Below are positions 18,727-28,030 of a stretch of DNA of 38,195 nucleotides, piece by piece. Position 1 is the first letter of the stretch, and every line of letters starts with the position of its first letter. The notes under the pieces are model-generated. The model made no database searches. It was not told where the DNA came from and saw nothing but the letters and a program-made list of their open reading frames with translations. This DNA is from Rhodovibrionaceae bacterium (GTDB lineage Bacteria; Pseudomonadota; Alphaproteobacteria; Kiloniellales; DSM-21159). The stretch covers positions 1-38,195 of the forward strand of contig JANQIA010000059.1 in NCBI GenBank assembly GCA_028282405.1. Direction: 5' to 3'. The translations under genes and the position numbers were made by a program.

Positions 18727-19689
18727 ATGACAGCCTTCCCGCATTTCGAGCCGAAAGGGGTGATCCCCGCGACCCTTCTCGCACTCGACGAGGACTTTGG
18801 CATCGATGAAGCAGCATCCCGCCGCCATCTTGCCGACTGTGCGCTGATCGATGGTGTCGCGGCCGTTACCGTCAACGGCCATGCTTCGGAAGTGCATGCC
18901 TGCACCTTCGAGGAGCAGCAGCGCATTCTCGCTTTCTCCCTCGACGAGGTGGGAGACAGGGTGCCGGTGATTAGCGGGATCTATGCCGACGGTGGCCATG
19001 AAGCGGCCCGCATCGCTCGAATGATGGCTTCCGAAGGTGCCTGCTGCCTGCTGGTTTTTCCGCCACAGAGTCTCGGCATGGGGCTGGTGGAGCGGCCGGA
19101 GACAGTGATCGGCCATTTTAAGCGCATAGCCGATGCTACAGACTTGCCGTTGATCGCTTTCCGCTATCCGGCTGCGTCCGGCCTTGCCTATGGCTTCGAG
19201 ACACTGCTCTCGCTGTTCGAAGCGGTGCCTACGGTCCGTGCAATCAAGGACTGGTGCAACGACCCCATGCTGCACGAACGGCATATCCGCACCTTCCAGT
19301 CCCTTCCGCGCAAGGTCAATGTGCTGACGACCCACAGCGCCTGGCTCATGGCGTCCCTCGCCATGGGCGCGAACGGCCTGCTGTCCGGTGCAGGCAGCGT
19401 CATCGCCAACCTGCAGGTCGCGCTGTTCCGAGCTATCCAGGCCGACGATCTCGCGGAAGCCAGGCAGTTGAACGATCGAATCTACCCGCTCACGCAAGCT
19501 TTCTACACGGCGCCATTCGGCGACATGCACAACCGCATGAAGGAGGCTCTTGTGATGCTTGGCCGGCTCGATAAGGCTGTGGTGCGCCCGCCCTTAGCCA
19601 AGTTGAACGATGCCGAGTTGACGCGGCTCCGTGCTGCTCTCACCCAAGTGGGGCTGCTGACCGAGGAGTCCGCCCAGCAGGTGGCGTAG
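18727..19689 (+). CDS. Dihydrodipicolinate synthase (DapA)-family protein, divergent
   Basis: TIM-barrel DHDPS-like pattern (GVIPATLLALDEDFGIDEAASRRHL...LIAFRYPAASG...VRAIKDWCNDP), with a non-canonical GTTGE/YNxPxRTG equivalent. Confidence 0.85.
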   Translation: MTAFPHFEPKGVIPATLLALDEDFGIDEAASRRHLADCALIDGVAAVTVNGHASEVHACTFEEQQRILAFSLDEVGDRVPVISGIYADGGHEAARIARMMASEGACCLLVFPPQSLGMGLVERPETVIGHFKRIADATDLPLIAFRYPAASGLAYGFETLLSLFEAVPTVRAIKDWCNDPMLHERHIRTFQSLPRKVNVLTTHSAWLMASLAMGANGLLSGAGSVIANLQVALFRAIQADDLAEARQLNDRIYPLTQAFYTAPFGDMHNRMKEALVMLGRLDKAVVRPPLAKLNDAELTRLRAALTQVGLLTEESAQQVA

Positions 19690-19940
19690 AGCAAAAGCAA
19701 CGTTTGAGCAGCCAAGCAGGAATGGTCGCCCTGGTCGATCTGGAGTCCACTTTTGTGCGGCTCTAGCCAGATCGGCCTGACATCGAGAGCAAGTTGATGC
19801 CTAAATGAAACCTGGCTGCGCCGTAGACGCCACGTCCGGTGGGGTCTTGGCCATACCGACATGCAGGATTTGGCCAGCCGCGGGACGAGATGATATGCCT
19901 CTCGGGCCCGTACCCTGAAAGCGTTACAGAAGCGGCTTGA

Positions 19941-20711
19941 ATGGAAAAATCAACAAACGGTAACCGACGGGGCCACGGAGCGGCGCGTGTCTATTCGCAA
20001 CTCCGGGAGGATATTCTGCGTCTGACGTTGGCGCCGGGTGAAGCGCTGGACGAAACCACCATTAGCAGGACTTTCGGGCTGTCGCGCTCGCCGGTCCGCG
20101 AGGCCATGGTGCGGCTGGCCAGCGAGGGGCTGGTCAAGACCCTGCCCAACAAGAACACCATTGTCTCGCCGCTGAACATCGCCGAATTCGCAACCTATGC
20201 GGATGCGCTGGATCTGGTGCAACGGATCACCACCCGGCTCGCGGCGCGCCTGAGGACAGGCAAGCAGCTTGATGAGATCAAGGCACGCCAAGCGGCCTTT
20301 CGGCGCACAATGGAAAAACGCGACGCGCTGGCCATGATCGCCAGCAATCGCGATTTCCACGTCGCGGTGAGCGACGCATCGCAAAACCGCTATCTCAGCG
20401 ATTTCAACTCTCGCCTTCTGGATGAAGGCAGGCGGTTTCTTCGCCTCTACTACAAGTCCTTCGACGATGTCCTGCCCGAAGAATTCGGCCATGAACACGA
20501 TGAGATCATAGCGGCCATCGAGGGCAGAGACGAAGAGTGGGCCGAACAACTGGCCCACCGGCACGCCGAACAGGTAAGAGCGCGGTTCCTGGAACACCTG
20601 TTGCGCACAGAAGTGGACGGCTTTTCGGTACTGCCGCCTCAGCCGAACGTCGAAGACCGGGACGCAGGAGCCCGCTCCACCGATGCGGCTATCGAGCCGG
20701 GGATAAACTGA
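19941..20711 (+). CDS. GntR-family transcriptional regulator (FCD/FadR subfamily)
   Basis: wHTH VYSQLREDILRLTLAPGEALDETTISRTFGLSRSPVREAMVRLASEGLVKTLPNKNTIVSPL, then an FCD-like helical domain with NRDFHVAVSDASQN and HEHDEIIAAIEGRD. Confidence 0.92.
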   Translation: MEKSTNGNRRGHGAARVYSQLREDILRLTLAPGEALDETTISRTFGLSRSPVREAMVRLASEGLVKTLPNKNTIVSPLNIAEFATYADALDLVQRITTRLAARLRTGKQLDEIKARQAAFRRTMEKRDALAMIASNRDFHVAVSDASQNRYLSDFNSRLLDEGRRFLRLYYKSFDDVLPEEFGHEHDEIIAAIEGRDEEWAEQLAHRHAEQVRARFLEHLLRTEVDGFSVLPPQPNVEDRDAGARSTDAAIEPGIN

Positions 20712-20720
20712 GCGAAGCTC

Positions 20721-22034
20721 TTATTGAAACAACAATCGCGGCAGCCATAGCGCCAGCGCAGGGAACAGAACGATCAGCAAGACCGCCACGAGCTGAAGTC
20801 CGATGAAGGGCAGGCTCGACCAATAGATGTCTGATAGACGGACATGCGCCGGCGTCACGCTTTTCAGATAAAACAGCGCAACCCCGAATGGTGGGGTGAT
20901 GTAGGCGGCTTGCAAAAGCGTCATGAAGATGATCGCCCACCACAAGGGATCGAACCCCATCTGCAACATGATCGGCGAAAGAATGGGGGCGGCCAGCATA
21001 ATGATCGCCATGGTTTCGAGAAACATGCCAAGCAGAAAGATAAAGGCGATTGAAAGCAGCAGGACGCCCCACTCGCCACCGGGCATGTGAAGCGCGATGT
21101 TGGCGATAACCTGATTGCCGCCAATGCCGGCAAACACCGCGCTGAACGATGCGGCGCCGCCAATCATCCACGCAATCATGCTGGAGACTTTCAGCGTCTC
21201 GATCATGCTTTGCTGGAGAATATCGAAGGTGAAGCGCCGCCGCACGATGCTGAACAGAACTGCGCCGAACGCGCCCACCGCAGCACCTTCTGTAGGCGTC
21301 GCCGCACCCGACAGAATCGAGCCCACGGTCGCGACGACCAGAAATCCGGGCAGGATCAAAACCCGTAAAGAGGCGAACTTTTCGCGCCAGCCGACGCGTT
21401 TGTCGGCCGGAAGCGATGGGCAGAAGTCCTTTTGAAGATAAGATCGGATAAGGATGTAGAGGCTGAAAAGCGCCACCAGCAGTAAGCCGACGCTGACGCC
21501 GGACGCGAAAAGCTGGCCGACCGACACTGAGGTCAGCGCACTGTAGACGATCATTACCAGAGCCGGCGGAATGATCTGGCCAAGCGTCCCGCCGGACAGG
21601 ATGGAACCGAGATTAACACCCTGATTGTAGCGGTACTTGGCCATCTGGGGGAAGGCAATGACGCCGAGCCCGATGACACCGGCTGCAACGACGCCCGATA
21701 CCGAACCGATGAGTGCGCCGACGAAGATCGTCGCAATGGCAAGACCGCCGCGCAGTGCGGCCGACCATTTGTAAAAGCAATCGTAGACGTCGGCGACGAG
21801 GTTCGATTTCTCCAGGATCATCGCCATGAAAATGAACAGCGGAATGGCGAGAAGGGGAAAGTTGTTCATCATCCCCCAGATCGACATGACGATGGTGTTC
21901 ATGCCGGCTGTGCCCCACAGGAAATAGGCAAAGCCCAGCGCGATGGCGTAGAGGCCGAAAGAGATATGAAGCCCTGCCGCAAGCGTCAGGAACAGCGCCA
22001 GAAACATCAGGAGGGAAAGCGTGTCGTAGTCCAT
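20721..22034 (-). CDS. TRAP transporter large permease (DctM-type)
   Basis: Multi-TM with FPLLAIPLFIFMAMILEKS, GGTLGQIIPPALVMIVYSALTSVSVGQLF, and PILSPIMLQMGFDPLWWAIIFMTLLQAAYITPPFGVALFYLKSV. Confidence 0.95.
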   Translation of the reverse strand: MDYDTLSLLMFLALFLTLAAGLHISFGLYAIALGFAYFLWGTAGMNTIVMSIWGMMNNFPLLAIPLFIFMAMILEKSNLVADVYDCFYKWSAALRGGLAIATIFVGALIGSVSGVVAAGVIGLGVIAFPQMAKYRYNQGVNLGSILSGGTLGQIIPPALVMIVYSALTSVSVGQLFASGVSVGLLLVALFSLYILIRSYLQKDFCPSLPADKRVGWREKFASLRVLILPGFLVVATVGSILSGAATPTEGAAVGAFGAVLFSIVRRRFTFDILQQSMIETLKVSSMIAWMIGGAASFSAVFAGIGGNQVIANIALHMPGGEWGVLLLSIAFIFLLGMFLETMAIIMLAAPILSPIMLQMGFDPLWWAIIFMTLLQAAYITPPFGVALFYLKSVTPAHVRLSDIYWSSLPFIGLQLVAVLLIVLFPALALWLPRLLFQ

Positions 22035-22048
22035 TCTGGGCGCTCAGC

Positions 22049-22549
22049 TTAGTGTTTGCCGTCAATCGGGCGAAAAATCTTCATCACTTCCGCCACGGCC
22101 TGGATGCCGACGATCGTGGCGGAGAATGGAATGATCCAGCGGTACCACCAGATCGGCGGATCGAACGGGGTTTGCAGCGATGAGCGTTCCAGCCGCAGCG
22201 TCGAAGACCATGCGGCCTTGGTGCCCAGATAGACGATGACGGCGCAGACCAGGATGATGATCGCGAGGCTCAGCGTATCGAGATACCGGCTCCATTTCGG
22301 CCCGATATAGCTCGCGATGATATCGACACGGACATGCGCTTTGTACTTGAGGGTATAGCCACCGCCGACCATCACCATGATGCCGAATAGGAAAAGCGAT
22401 ACCTCAAAGGCCCAGTCGACGACGTCGTTGAAAAAGTACCGGAAGACCACCGAGTAAACGACAGTCAGCATCAGCGGAAGAATGAGATAGAGCGCAAACC
22501 GTCCGGTGTATTCGGATATGGCGTCGGCGATCTGGACAAACCTGTTCAT
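22049..22549 (-). CDS. TRAP transporter small permease (DctQ-type)
   Basis: Four-TM small protein MNRFVQIADAISEYTGRFALYLILPLMLTVVYSVVFRYFFNDVVDWAFEVSLFLFGIMVMVGGGYTLKYKAHVRVDI. ATG at 22549. Confidence 0.93.
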   Translation of the reverse strand: MNRFVQIADAISEYTGRFALYLILPLMLTVVYSVVFRYFFNDVVDWAFEVSLFLFGIMVMVGGGYTLKYKAHVRVDIIASYIGPKWSRYLDTLSLAIIILVCAVIVYLGTKAAWSSTLRLERSSLQTPFDPPIWWYRWIIPFSATIVGIQAVAEVMKIFRPIDGKH

Positions 22550-22655
22550 TCGGAGGCTTCCCATCAATTGCATTTCACAGGCAAGGACGTCGCGAGCGGC
22601 GCGCCCTGGAAAGGGAAGGGGCCGGTGCGGCTCCCGTCTGGTGCCTGGAGGACGA

Positions 22656-23468
22656 TCAATGCCCGCCATCCAATACGACAGAGCATGACGGGCGTGTTGA
22701 GCTGAGTTCCCCTTCCGTGAGCCGGCGATACACCTGATCGAGACCACGCTCGATTTCAGCCGAAAGGCCGGCGTCCGTCAGCCTTTGGCGCATCATGACG
22801 TTCAAGCCGCCGGGCGTTGCAACCTTTTGCGCCCCTGCCTTGAGGCTGCCGGTCACCGAACTTTGGACATCCGCGAACAGTGCCCTTGCATAGATTTCTG
22901 CCGTCGTCGCCTCGACACCGGACCTTTCGAGCCATTCGGCGGCTACCTCACCGACCATGATGATGGATGAAAGCAGCGCCGTGATCGACCAGAAAGCGAT
23001 AAGCTGTTCTTCGGTTTCGGCCGCAATGAGCGTGTTGGTCTTGCCGAACAGCGCGTCCACCGCCGGGATTCTCGGATGTACGGGAAGCGTTTGGCCGCCG
23101 CCGGCCACCGACGGAAGCGCCAGCAGGCGGCACCGATGGCCCGCTGCTTCGGTGAGCGAATCCAGCTCCGATAAGCCCATCTCGGCCATCAGGCTGACGA
23201 TCCGATGACGGCTTTCGAACTCAAGCTCGGGGAGCACGTCGCGGGCATCCGCCGCGCCGAGAGCAATCAGTACGACGTCACAATGATGCAGGACGACCCG
23301 AGGTTCGGCGACTTTGACGCGACGGTCCTGTGCAACAAGCCGAGCCACGCGGTCGCTGCTGCGGGGTGTTACATAAAGCGCCGGCAGCCCGGAATCGGAC
23401 AAGAGCGCCGAAGCGACCGCTTCTCCCAGACGCCCCACACCCACAATGCCGACAGCATGCTCTGTCAC
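22656..23468 (-). CDS. Pyrroline-5-carboxylate reductase-like NAD(P)-binding protein
   Basis: VGIVGVGRLGEAVASALLSDSGLPALYVTPRSSDRVARL (Rossmann) and a P5CR-like dimerisation region ending VATPGGLNVMMRQRLTDAG. Likely GTG start at 23468. Confidence 0.8.
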   Translation of the reverse strand: MTEHAVGIVGVGRLGEAVASALLSDSGLPALYVTPRSSDRVARLVAQDRRVKVAEPRVVLHHCDVVLIALGAADARDVLPELEFESRHRIVSLMAEMGLSELDSLTEAAGHRCRLLALPSVAGGGQTLPVHPRIPAVDALFGKTNTLIAAETEEQLIAFWSITALLSSIIMVGEVAAEWLERSGVEATTAEIYARALFADVQSSVTGSLKAGAQKVATPGGLNVMMRQRLTDAGLSAEIERGLDQVYRRLTEGELSSTRPSCSVVLDGGH

Positions 23469-23595
23469 GGTTTTCCCGTTTTGTTGAGGACCGTTGCATC
23501 GACGGCCAACGGTTTTGCTCGCATTTGCAGGGCGGCCCCACGGAACGGGAAGAGAGTGGTCCCGCGGGGCCGATTGATCGCTGCAGGCTTGCCGC

Positions 23596-24666
23596 CTATT
23601 CGGCGCCGAACGTCTTGGCGAGTTCGGTGTAGCCGAGTTCCCGAAGGGTCTCGGCATAGATGCGCACGTATTCAGCGGCTTCGGGGCTGCGATCGGCAAA
23701 GTCCAAAATGACCTGCGCGGCGACCTTTCTGGCCTCGGCCACGTCTTCGTCGGGCAGCGTGATCACTTGGACGCCGGCCTCTTTCCACTCTTGCTTGGCT
23801 CGCTCGTTGGCGACGCCATAGGCAATGGACGACAGGTATCGGGCCTGATCGCGGCACGCCAGAATAACGCTCTGAAGATCCTCGGGCAGTTCGTTCCAGG
23901 CCTCCGGGTTGACGATCAGTTCCTTGTCGTCGGTCGAGCCGGCGTGAAGTGCCGGTTCGATGATGTACTTGGTGACCTCGTGGAAGCCCATTTCCATGTT
24001 GACCAGCCAATCGTTGAACTCGGCCATATCCACCGTGCCCAGTTGCAGCGCTTGGTAGATCTCGGTGCCGGTCAGCGTCATTGCCGAGGCGCCCAACTCG
24101 CCGTAGAAGGTGGCGCCCAGACCGCCGGACCGGACAGTCTTGCCCTGGAAGTCCTCCAGGCTTCTGACCTCCACGGCCGAGTTCAAGATTTCGGCCGACG
24201 CGAAGTCGAAGGCGCCTAGGCTGATCACGCCCTGCGCCTCGTAGGCGGCCGCGACGACTTCATGCAGGCGTTCGGCCCGGTAGAAATTCTCGCTGAACGA
24301 GGTAATCGGATCGCCGGGGCGACTGCCGGCCAGGGCGAACATCGGATTGACGCCGGCCCAGTATCCCGACCAGACCATGCCCATCTGGACAATGCCGTTC
24401 CGGATCGCGTCCAGGCTGTCGGAGATCGGGTGCAGCACGCCGCCGCCGAACGCCTGAATTTCCATCCGGCCGCCGGACGCATCACTGACGCATTGGGTGA
24501 AGGGCGGGATGGTTCCATCATAGCGGGCCGTTCCGGGAAGCTGGTGCGTCACGGCACGCCAGGAGTACTCCTGCGCGGTAGCGGTTCCTGCAATGCCTCC
24601 GCTGATCATCAGCATGGCTCCTGCCGCAAAGCTCGTCAGGCCCGCACTCATTACTTTTTTGTTCAC
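23596..24666 (-). CDS. TRAP transporter substrate-binding protein (DctP-type)
   Basis: Signal peptide, then FGGGVLHPISDSLDAIRNGIVQMGMVWSGYWAG, FQGKTVRSGGLGATFYGELGASAMTLTGTEIYQALQLGTVDMAEF, and WNELPEDLQSVILA. Confidence 0.94.
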   Translation of the reverse strand: MNKKVMSAGLTSFAAGAMLMISGGIAGTATAQEYSWRAVTHQLPGTARYDGTIPPFTQCVSDASGGRMEIQAFGGGVLHPISDSLDAIRNGIVQMGMVWSGYWAGVNPMFALAGSRPGDPITSFSENFYRAERLHEVVAAAYEAQGVISLGAFDFASAEILNSAVEVRSLEDFQGKTVRSGGLGATFYGELGASAMTLTGTEIYQALQLGTVDMAEFNDWLVNMEMGFHEVTKYIIEPALHAGSTDDKELIVNPEAWNELPEDLQSVILACRDQARYLSSIAYGVANERAKQEWKEAGVQVITLPDEDVAEARKVAAQVILDFADRSPEAAEYVRIYAETLRELGYTELAKTFGAE

Positions 24667-24765
24667 GGAAACCTCCTCTTCGTTCTGTTATGAAACAATC
24701 ACCGGCATTGTCCTTTGTCCGGCCAACCATGGAAAAAGCGAACGCCTAACGCCTCGTGTCAGGCT

Positions 24766-26292
24766 CTAATCCAGTTTGTTTTCGACGTTTGAATCGGACA
24801 CATCGATCCAGACCGTCTTCATTTCGGTGTACTGGTCGTGGGCGTGGATCGAGTTGTCGCGCCCGCCGAACCCGGATTGTTTGAAGCCGCCGAACGGTGT
24901 CGTGATATCGCCTTCGCCGTAGCAGTTCACCGTCACGGTTCCGGCTCGCAGCGCACGCGATATGCGGTGAGCGCGTTTGACATTGCTCGTAAAGACCGAG
25001 GCGGCGAGCCCGTAGTTGGTGTCGTTGGCGACCCGGACGGCCTCGTCTTCGTTGGAAACGGTGATCACCGACAGCACGGGACCGAAAATCTCGTCGCGCG
25101 CGATAGTCATATCCGGGGTTACGTCGTCGAAGATGGTCGGCTCGACGAACCAGCCGCCATCCGTTTCGATCGGATTGCCGCCCAGTAGGGTTTTCGCGCC
25201 TTCCTGCTTACCGAGCTCGATGTACTTGACGATGCTGTCGTACTGCTCCTGCGAGACGATGGCGCCCAGGCGATTGGCCGGGTCGAGCGGATCGCCCGTT
25301 CGCCAGTCGCGCACCCGGTGCAAGATGCGCTGCAACAAATCGTCCTTGATGTCCCGATGCACGATCAGTCGGGAGTTCGACGAGCAGTTCTCGCCCATGT
25401 TCCAGAAAACGGCCGTCGTGGCGTGCTCGGCCACCACGTCGAGATTGTCGGCGTCGTCGAGAACCAGGCAAGGGTTCTTGCCGCCGCATTCCAGGACGAC
25501 CTTCTTGAGATTGCTGTGCGCCGAATACTCCAGGAATTTGCGTCCCACCTCGGTGGAGCCGGTGAAGGAGACCATGTCCACGTCATTGTGCAGGCCAAGC
25601 GGCGCGCCTGCGGCTTCGCCGGAACCTGTGACGACATTGAGAACGCCCGGCGGCAGGCCCGCCTCGCAGGCCAGCTCGGCCATTCTGAGCGTTGCCATGC
25701 TGGTCTGCTCGGCCGGCTTGACGACGACGCTGTTGCCGGCCGCCAGCGCGGGGCCTGCCTTCCAGGCCATCATCAGCATCGGAAAGTTCCACGGCAGCAC
25801 GCAAGCCACCACGCCGATCGGCTCGCGTACGATCATGGCGACCGCGTCATCGCCGGCAGGCGCCAACTGGTCGTAAATCTTGTCGGCAGTCTCGGCGTGC
25901 CATTCCAGGCAGTGCAGCGTCTCGGGAAGATCGAGCGTCTCGATCTCCTGAATGGGCTTTCCGCTTTCAATGCTCTCCAGGACGGCGAGCTCATGCCTGT
26001 GTCGCCTGATCAGCTTGCACCACTTGATCAGGACCTTCTTGCGCTCGGTGGGGTGACGCTTCGACCATCGCCCGCTGTCGAACGCCTCTCGGCTCTTGAG
26101 AACCGCCAGGTCGACATCCTTGGCGCCGCAAGCGGCGATTGCGTTCAGCGGTGCACCGGTGGCTGGATTGACCGTCTCGAAGGTTTCTCCGGACGCGGCG
26201 GCGCGCGCCCGGCCATCGATGAAGGCGCCCGATGGCAGGGCGATCGAGTTGGCGAGAGCGCCGTACTCGTCACGCGTTAAGACTGATGACAT
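24766..26292 (-). CDS. NAD-dependent aldehyde dehydrogenase (PuuC/betaine-aldehyde-dehydrogenase-like)
   Basis: VLPWNFPMLMMAWKAGPALAAGNSVVVKPAEQT, VSFTGSTEVGRKF, VVLECGGKNP, FWNMGENCSSNSRL, DEIFGPVLSV, TPFGGFKQSGFGGRDNS. Start taken at MSSVLTRDEY. Confidence 0.94.
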   Translation of the reverse strand: MSSVLTRDEYGALANSIALPSGAFIDGRARAAASGETFETVNPATGAPLNAIAACGAKDVDLAVLKSREAFDSGRWSKRHPTERKKVLIKWCKLIRRHRHELAVLESIESGKPIQEIETLDLPETLHCLEWHAETADKIYDQLAPAGDDAVAMIVREPIGVVACVLPWNFPMLMMAWKAGPALAAGNSVVVKPAEQTSMATLRMAELACEAGLPPGVLNVVTGSGEAAGAPLGLHNDVDMVSFTGSTEVGRKFLEYSAHSNLKKVVLECGGKNPCLVLDDADNLDVVAEHATTAVFWNMGENCSSNSRLIVHRDIKDDLLQRILHRVRDWRTGDPLDPANRLGAIVSQEQYDSIVKYIELGKQEGAKTLLGGNPIETDGGWFVEPTIFDDVTPDMTIARDEIFGPVLSVITVSNEDEAVRVANDTNYGLAASVFTSNVKRAHRISRALRAGTVTVNCYGEGDITTPFGGFKQSGFGGRDNSIHAHDQYTEMKTVWIDVSDSNVENKLD

Positions 26293-27226
26293 TGACGTCC
26301 TCCCCTTCACCCTCATCAGGGCTCTTGCCCGCCTCGATCTGCGACATGGTGTGCTTCAAGGTGCGCAAGGTCATTTCAAGCTCGCGCTTTTCGTCCTTGA
26401 ACAGTGGTCTGAGCGGCTTGCGTACCGGACCGGCGGGCAGGCCCTGCAGTTCACAGGCATATTTGACGATCTGAATAAGCTTGCCGCCCTGTTCGAGGAT
26501 ACGCATGAACGGCATCAGCGCCGACATGATGCGCCGACCCTTCACGATGTCGTTCTCGACCGCGACGGCCCGATAAAGGGCAAGATGCTCGGCCGGCAGG
26601 CAATTGCCGCCGGCGCAGACCCAGCCGGCCGCGCCCCAGGCGAAGAACTCCAGCGCCTGATCGTCCATCCCGCAGATAAGCTGGATGTGCGGGAACTCGC
26701 GCGCCAGCATGTGCAACTGATTGATGTCGCCGGTGGATTCCTTGACGGAGGCGAAGTTCGGGCTGCGGCCGACGCGCTCAAAGAACTCACGCTCCATCGT
26801 CGTCCCGGTGCGGCCCGGATAATTGTAGAGCATGATCGGCAAATTGACCGCGCGATCGACGGCGAGCGCATGGTTGATCAGCTCAAGCTGTGTCGGCACG
26901 GCGTAGTAGGGCGACGGCATCAATATGGCGTCGGCGCCATGCTCGCGCGCGGTCACGCCATAGTCGATGCAGTCCTCGGTGCGGATTGCCCCGATGCCGA
27001 CAATAAGCGGCACGCGGCCGTCGATGACATCGCGTGCGATGCGCATCAGCTCAACGCGTTCGGCCTTCGTCTGGGCATAGTATTCGCCGGTCGTGCCGCC
27101 AACCACGACACCGTGGACCGAAGAGTCGATCAGATACTCGATCATGGCCGTGAAGCCATCGTAATCGATCGCTCCATCGTCTTTGAACGGTGTGATCACG
27201 GGCGGAATGATGCCGCGAAAATCCAC
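26270..27226 (-). CDS. Dihydrodipicolinate synthase-family protein (canonical motifs)
   Basis: GIIPPVITPFKDDGAIDYDGF, VVGGTTGEYYAQT, MLYNYPGRTGTTM, ASVKESTGDINQL. GTG start at 27226 with a GGAGG SD on the minus strand. Confidence 0.93.
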   Translation of the reverse strand: MDFRGIIPPVITPFKDDGAIDYDGFTAMIEYLIDSSVHGVVVGGTTGEYYAQTKAERVELMRIARDVIDGRVPLIVGIGAIRTEDCIDYGVTAREHGADAILMPSPYYAVPTQLELINHALAVDRAVNLPIMLYNYPGRTGTTMEREFFERVGRSPNFASVKESTGDINQLHMLAREFPHIQLICGMDDQALEFFAWGAAGWVCAGGNCLPAEHLALYRAVAVENDIVKGRRIMSALMPFMRILEQGGKLIQIVKYACELQGLPAGPVRKPLRPLFKDEKRELEMTLRTLKHTMSQIEAGKSPDEGEGEDVNVISLNA

Positions 27227-27272
27227 GTCCCTTCCCCTCCAATTTGATGTTTAATCACGATGCGAGCCCATC

Positions 27273-27282
27273 TTGTACACAA
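27273..27282. promoter_or_regulatory. Candidate FCD-GntR operator
   Basis: TTGT-AC-ACAA fits the general TNGT-Nx-ACNA dyad of FadR/FCD-type GntR regulators. It lies about 47 nt upstream of the first gene of the minus-strand catabolic operon. Confidence 0.4.
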
Positions 27283-27496
27283 ACTGTCGGCAAGAACAAC
27301 AGCTTTGCTACCATTGCTTATGGAGAGGCTGCTCAACCGCCGGAATCCGATTGCCGTGCCGCGCCAACCGAGCTCGGTTTTGGCGCGCGAATTGCGAAGT
27401 TGCGATCGCCATCATCGACGCCCATATGCGCGCCCCTTCTCCGACGGCACCGGCCACAAGACCGAACGTGAAGCGGAAGGGAACAGCAGGCACTTC

Positions 27497-27655
27497 GCTC
27501 ATGCTCTCGCCATCCAGCAAGCGGTCGACAAAGCGAAGACGTTCCTCCATCACCGAACACTCTCTCCACGGCATCAACACCTCCGGCCAAAGGACCAGAA
27601 GTGTTACCCATGTGTCCGGTACGAAACGTCATCCATGTCTCGGGTCGGGCACCCA
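27497..27655 (-). mobile_element. Truncated 5' end of an IS481-family transposase gene and adjacent element end
   Basis: Minus-strand ORF begins MPWRECSVMEERLRFVDRLLDGESMSEV, the recalled N-terminus of IS481-family transposases, and then loses similarity. Upstream minus-strand sequence ATGGATGACGTTTCGTACCGGACACATGGGTAACACTTCTGG resembles the IS481-family terminal region. Confidence 0.65.
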
Positions 27656-28030
27656 GCGGGCTTGCCTAGTCCTCCGAAGCAGCCGCTTCGGCTGCGAAGG
27701 CCGGACGGGTGGCAAGACAGCCGAAACCGCAAATTGGCGAAGGAGGATTTCAAACTCTCCTCCTCCTGCGCTTCTGCCAATCGCTTGTTGTGCAAGTTGC
27801 GGCTTGGCAGGCCAGCCTGCGATGGCTCCACGTAGCTGGTGAAGCCCTAGCCGTGCTTTTGTCACGTCCTGACAATCCGAACTTAACGGCTTGAAAGCTC
27901 GCCTGACTGTGCGAAGCTTGTTCCCCGGTCGATTGCTCTCTCGAAGGATGTGTTCGCGAGGAGAGCGATGACGCCGGAAAACGAGACTAAGGCCCGACGA
28001 AACAAGGCCACACAGGAACAGGAGCGAAAC

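Noticed and set aside
25318-27247. 320-aa and 383-aa + strand ORFs opposite the ALDH and DHDPS genes
   Set aside because: Both are antisense to genes with full family motifs. No SD or family signal.
27260-27842. Overlapping 189-191-aa ORFs in the tct upstream region
   Set aside because: Several overlapping frames, no SD or domain. They run antisense over the IS481 remnant.
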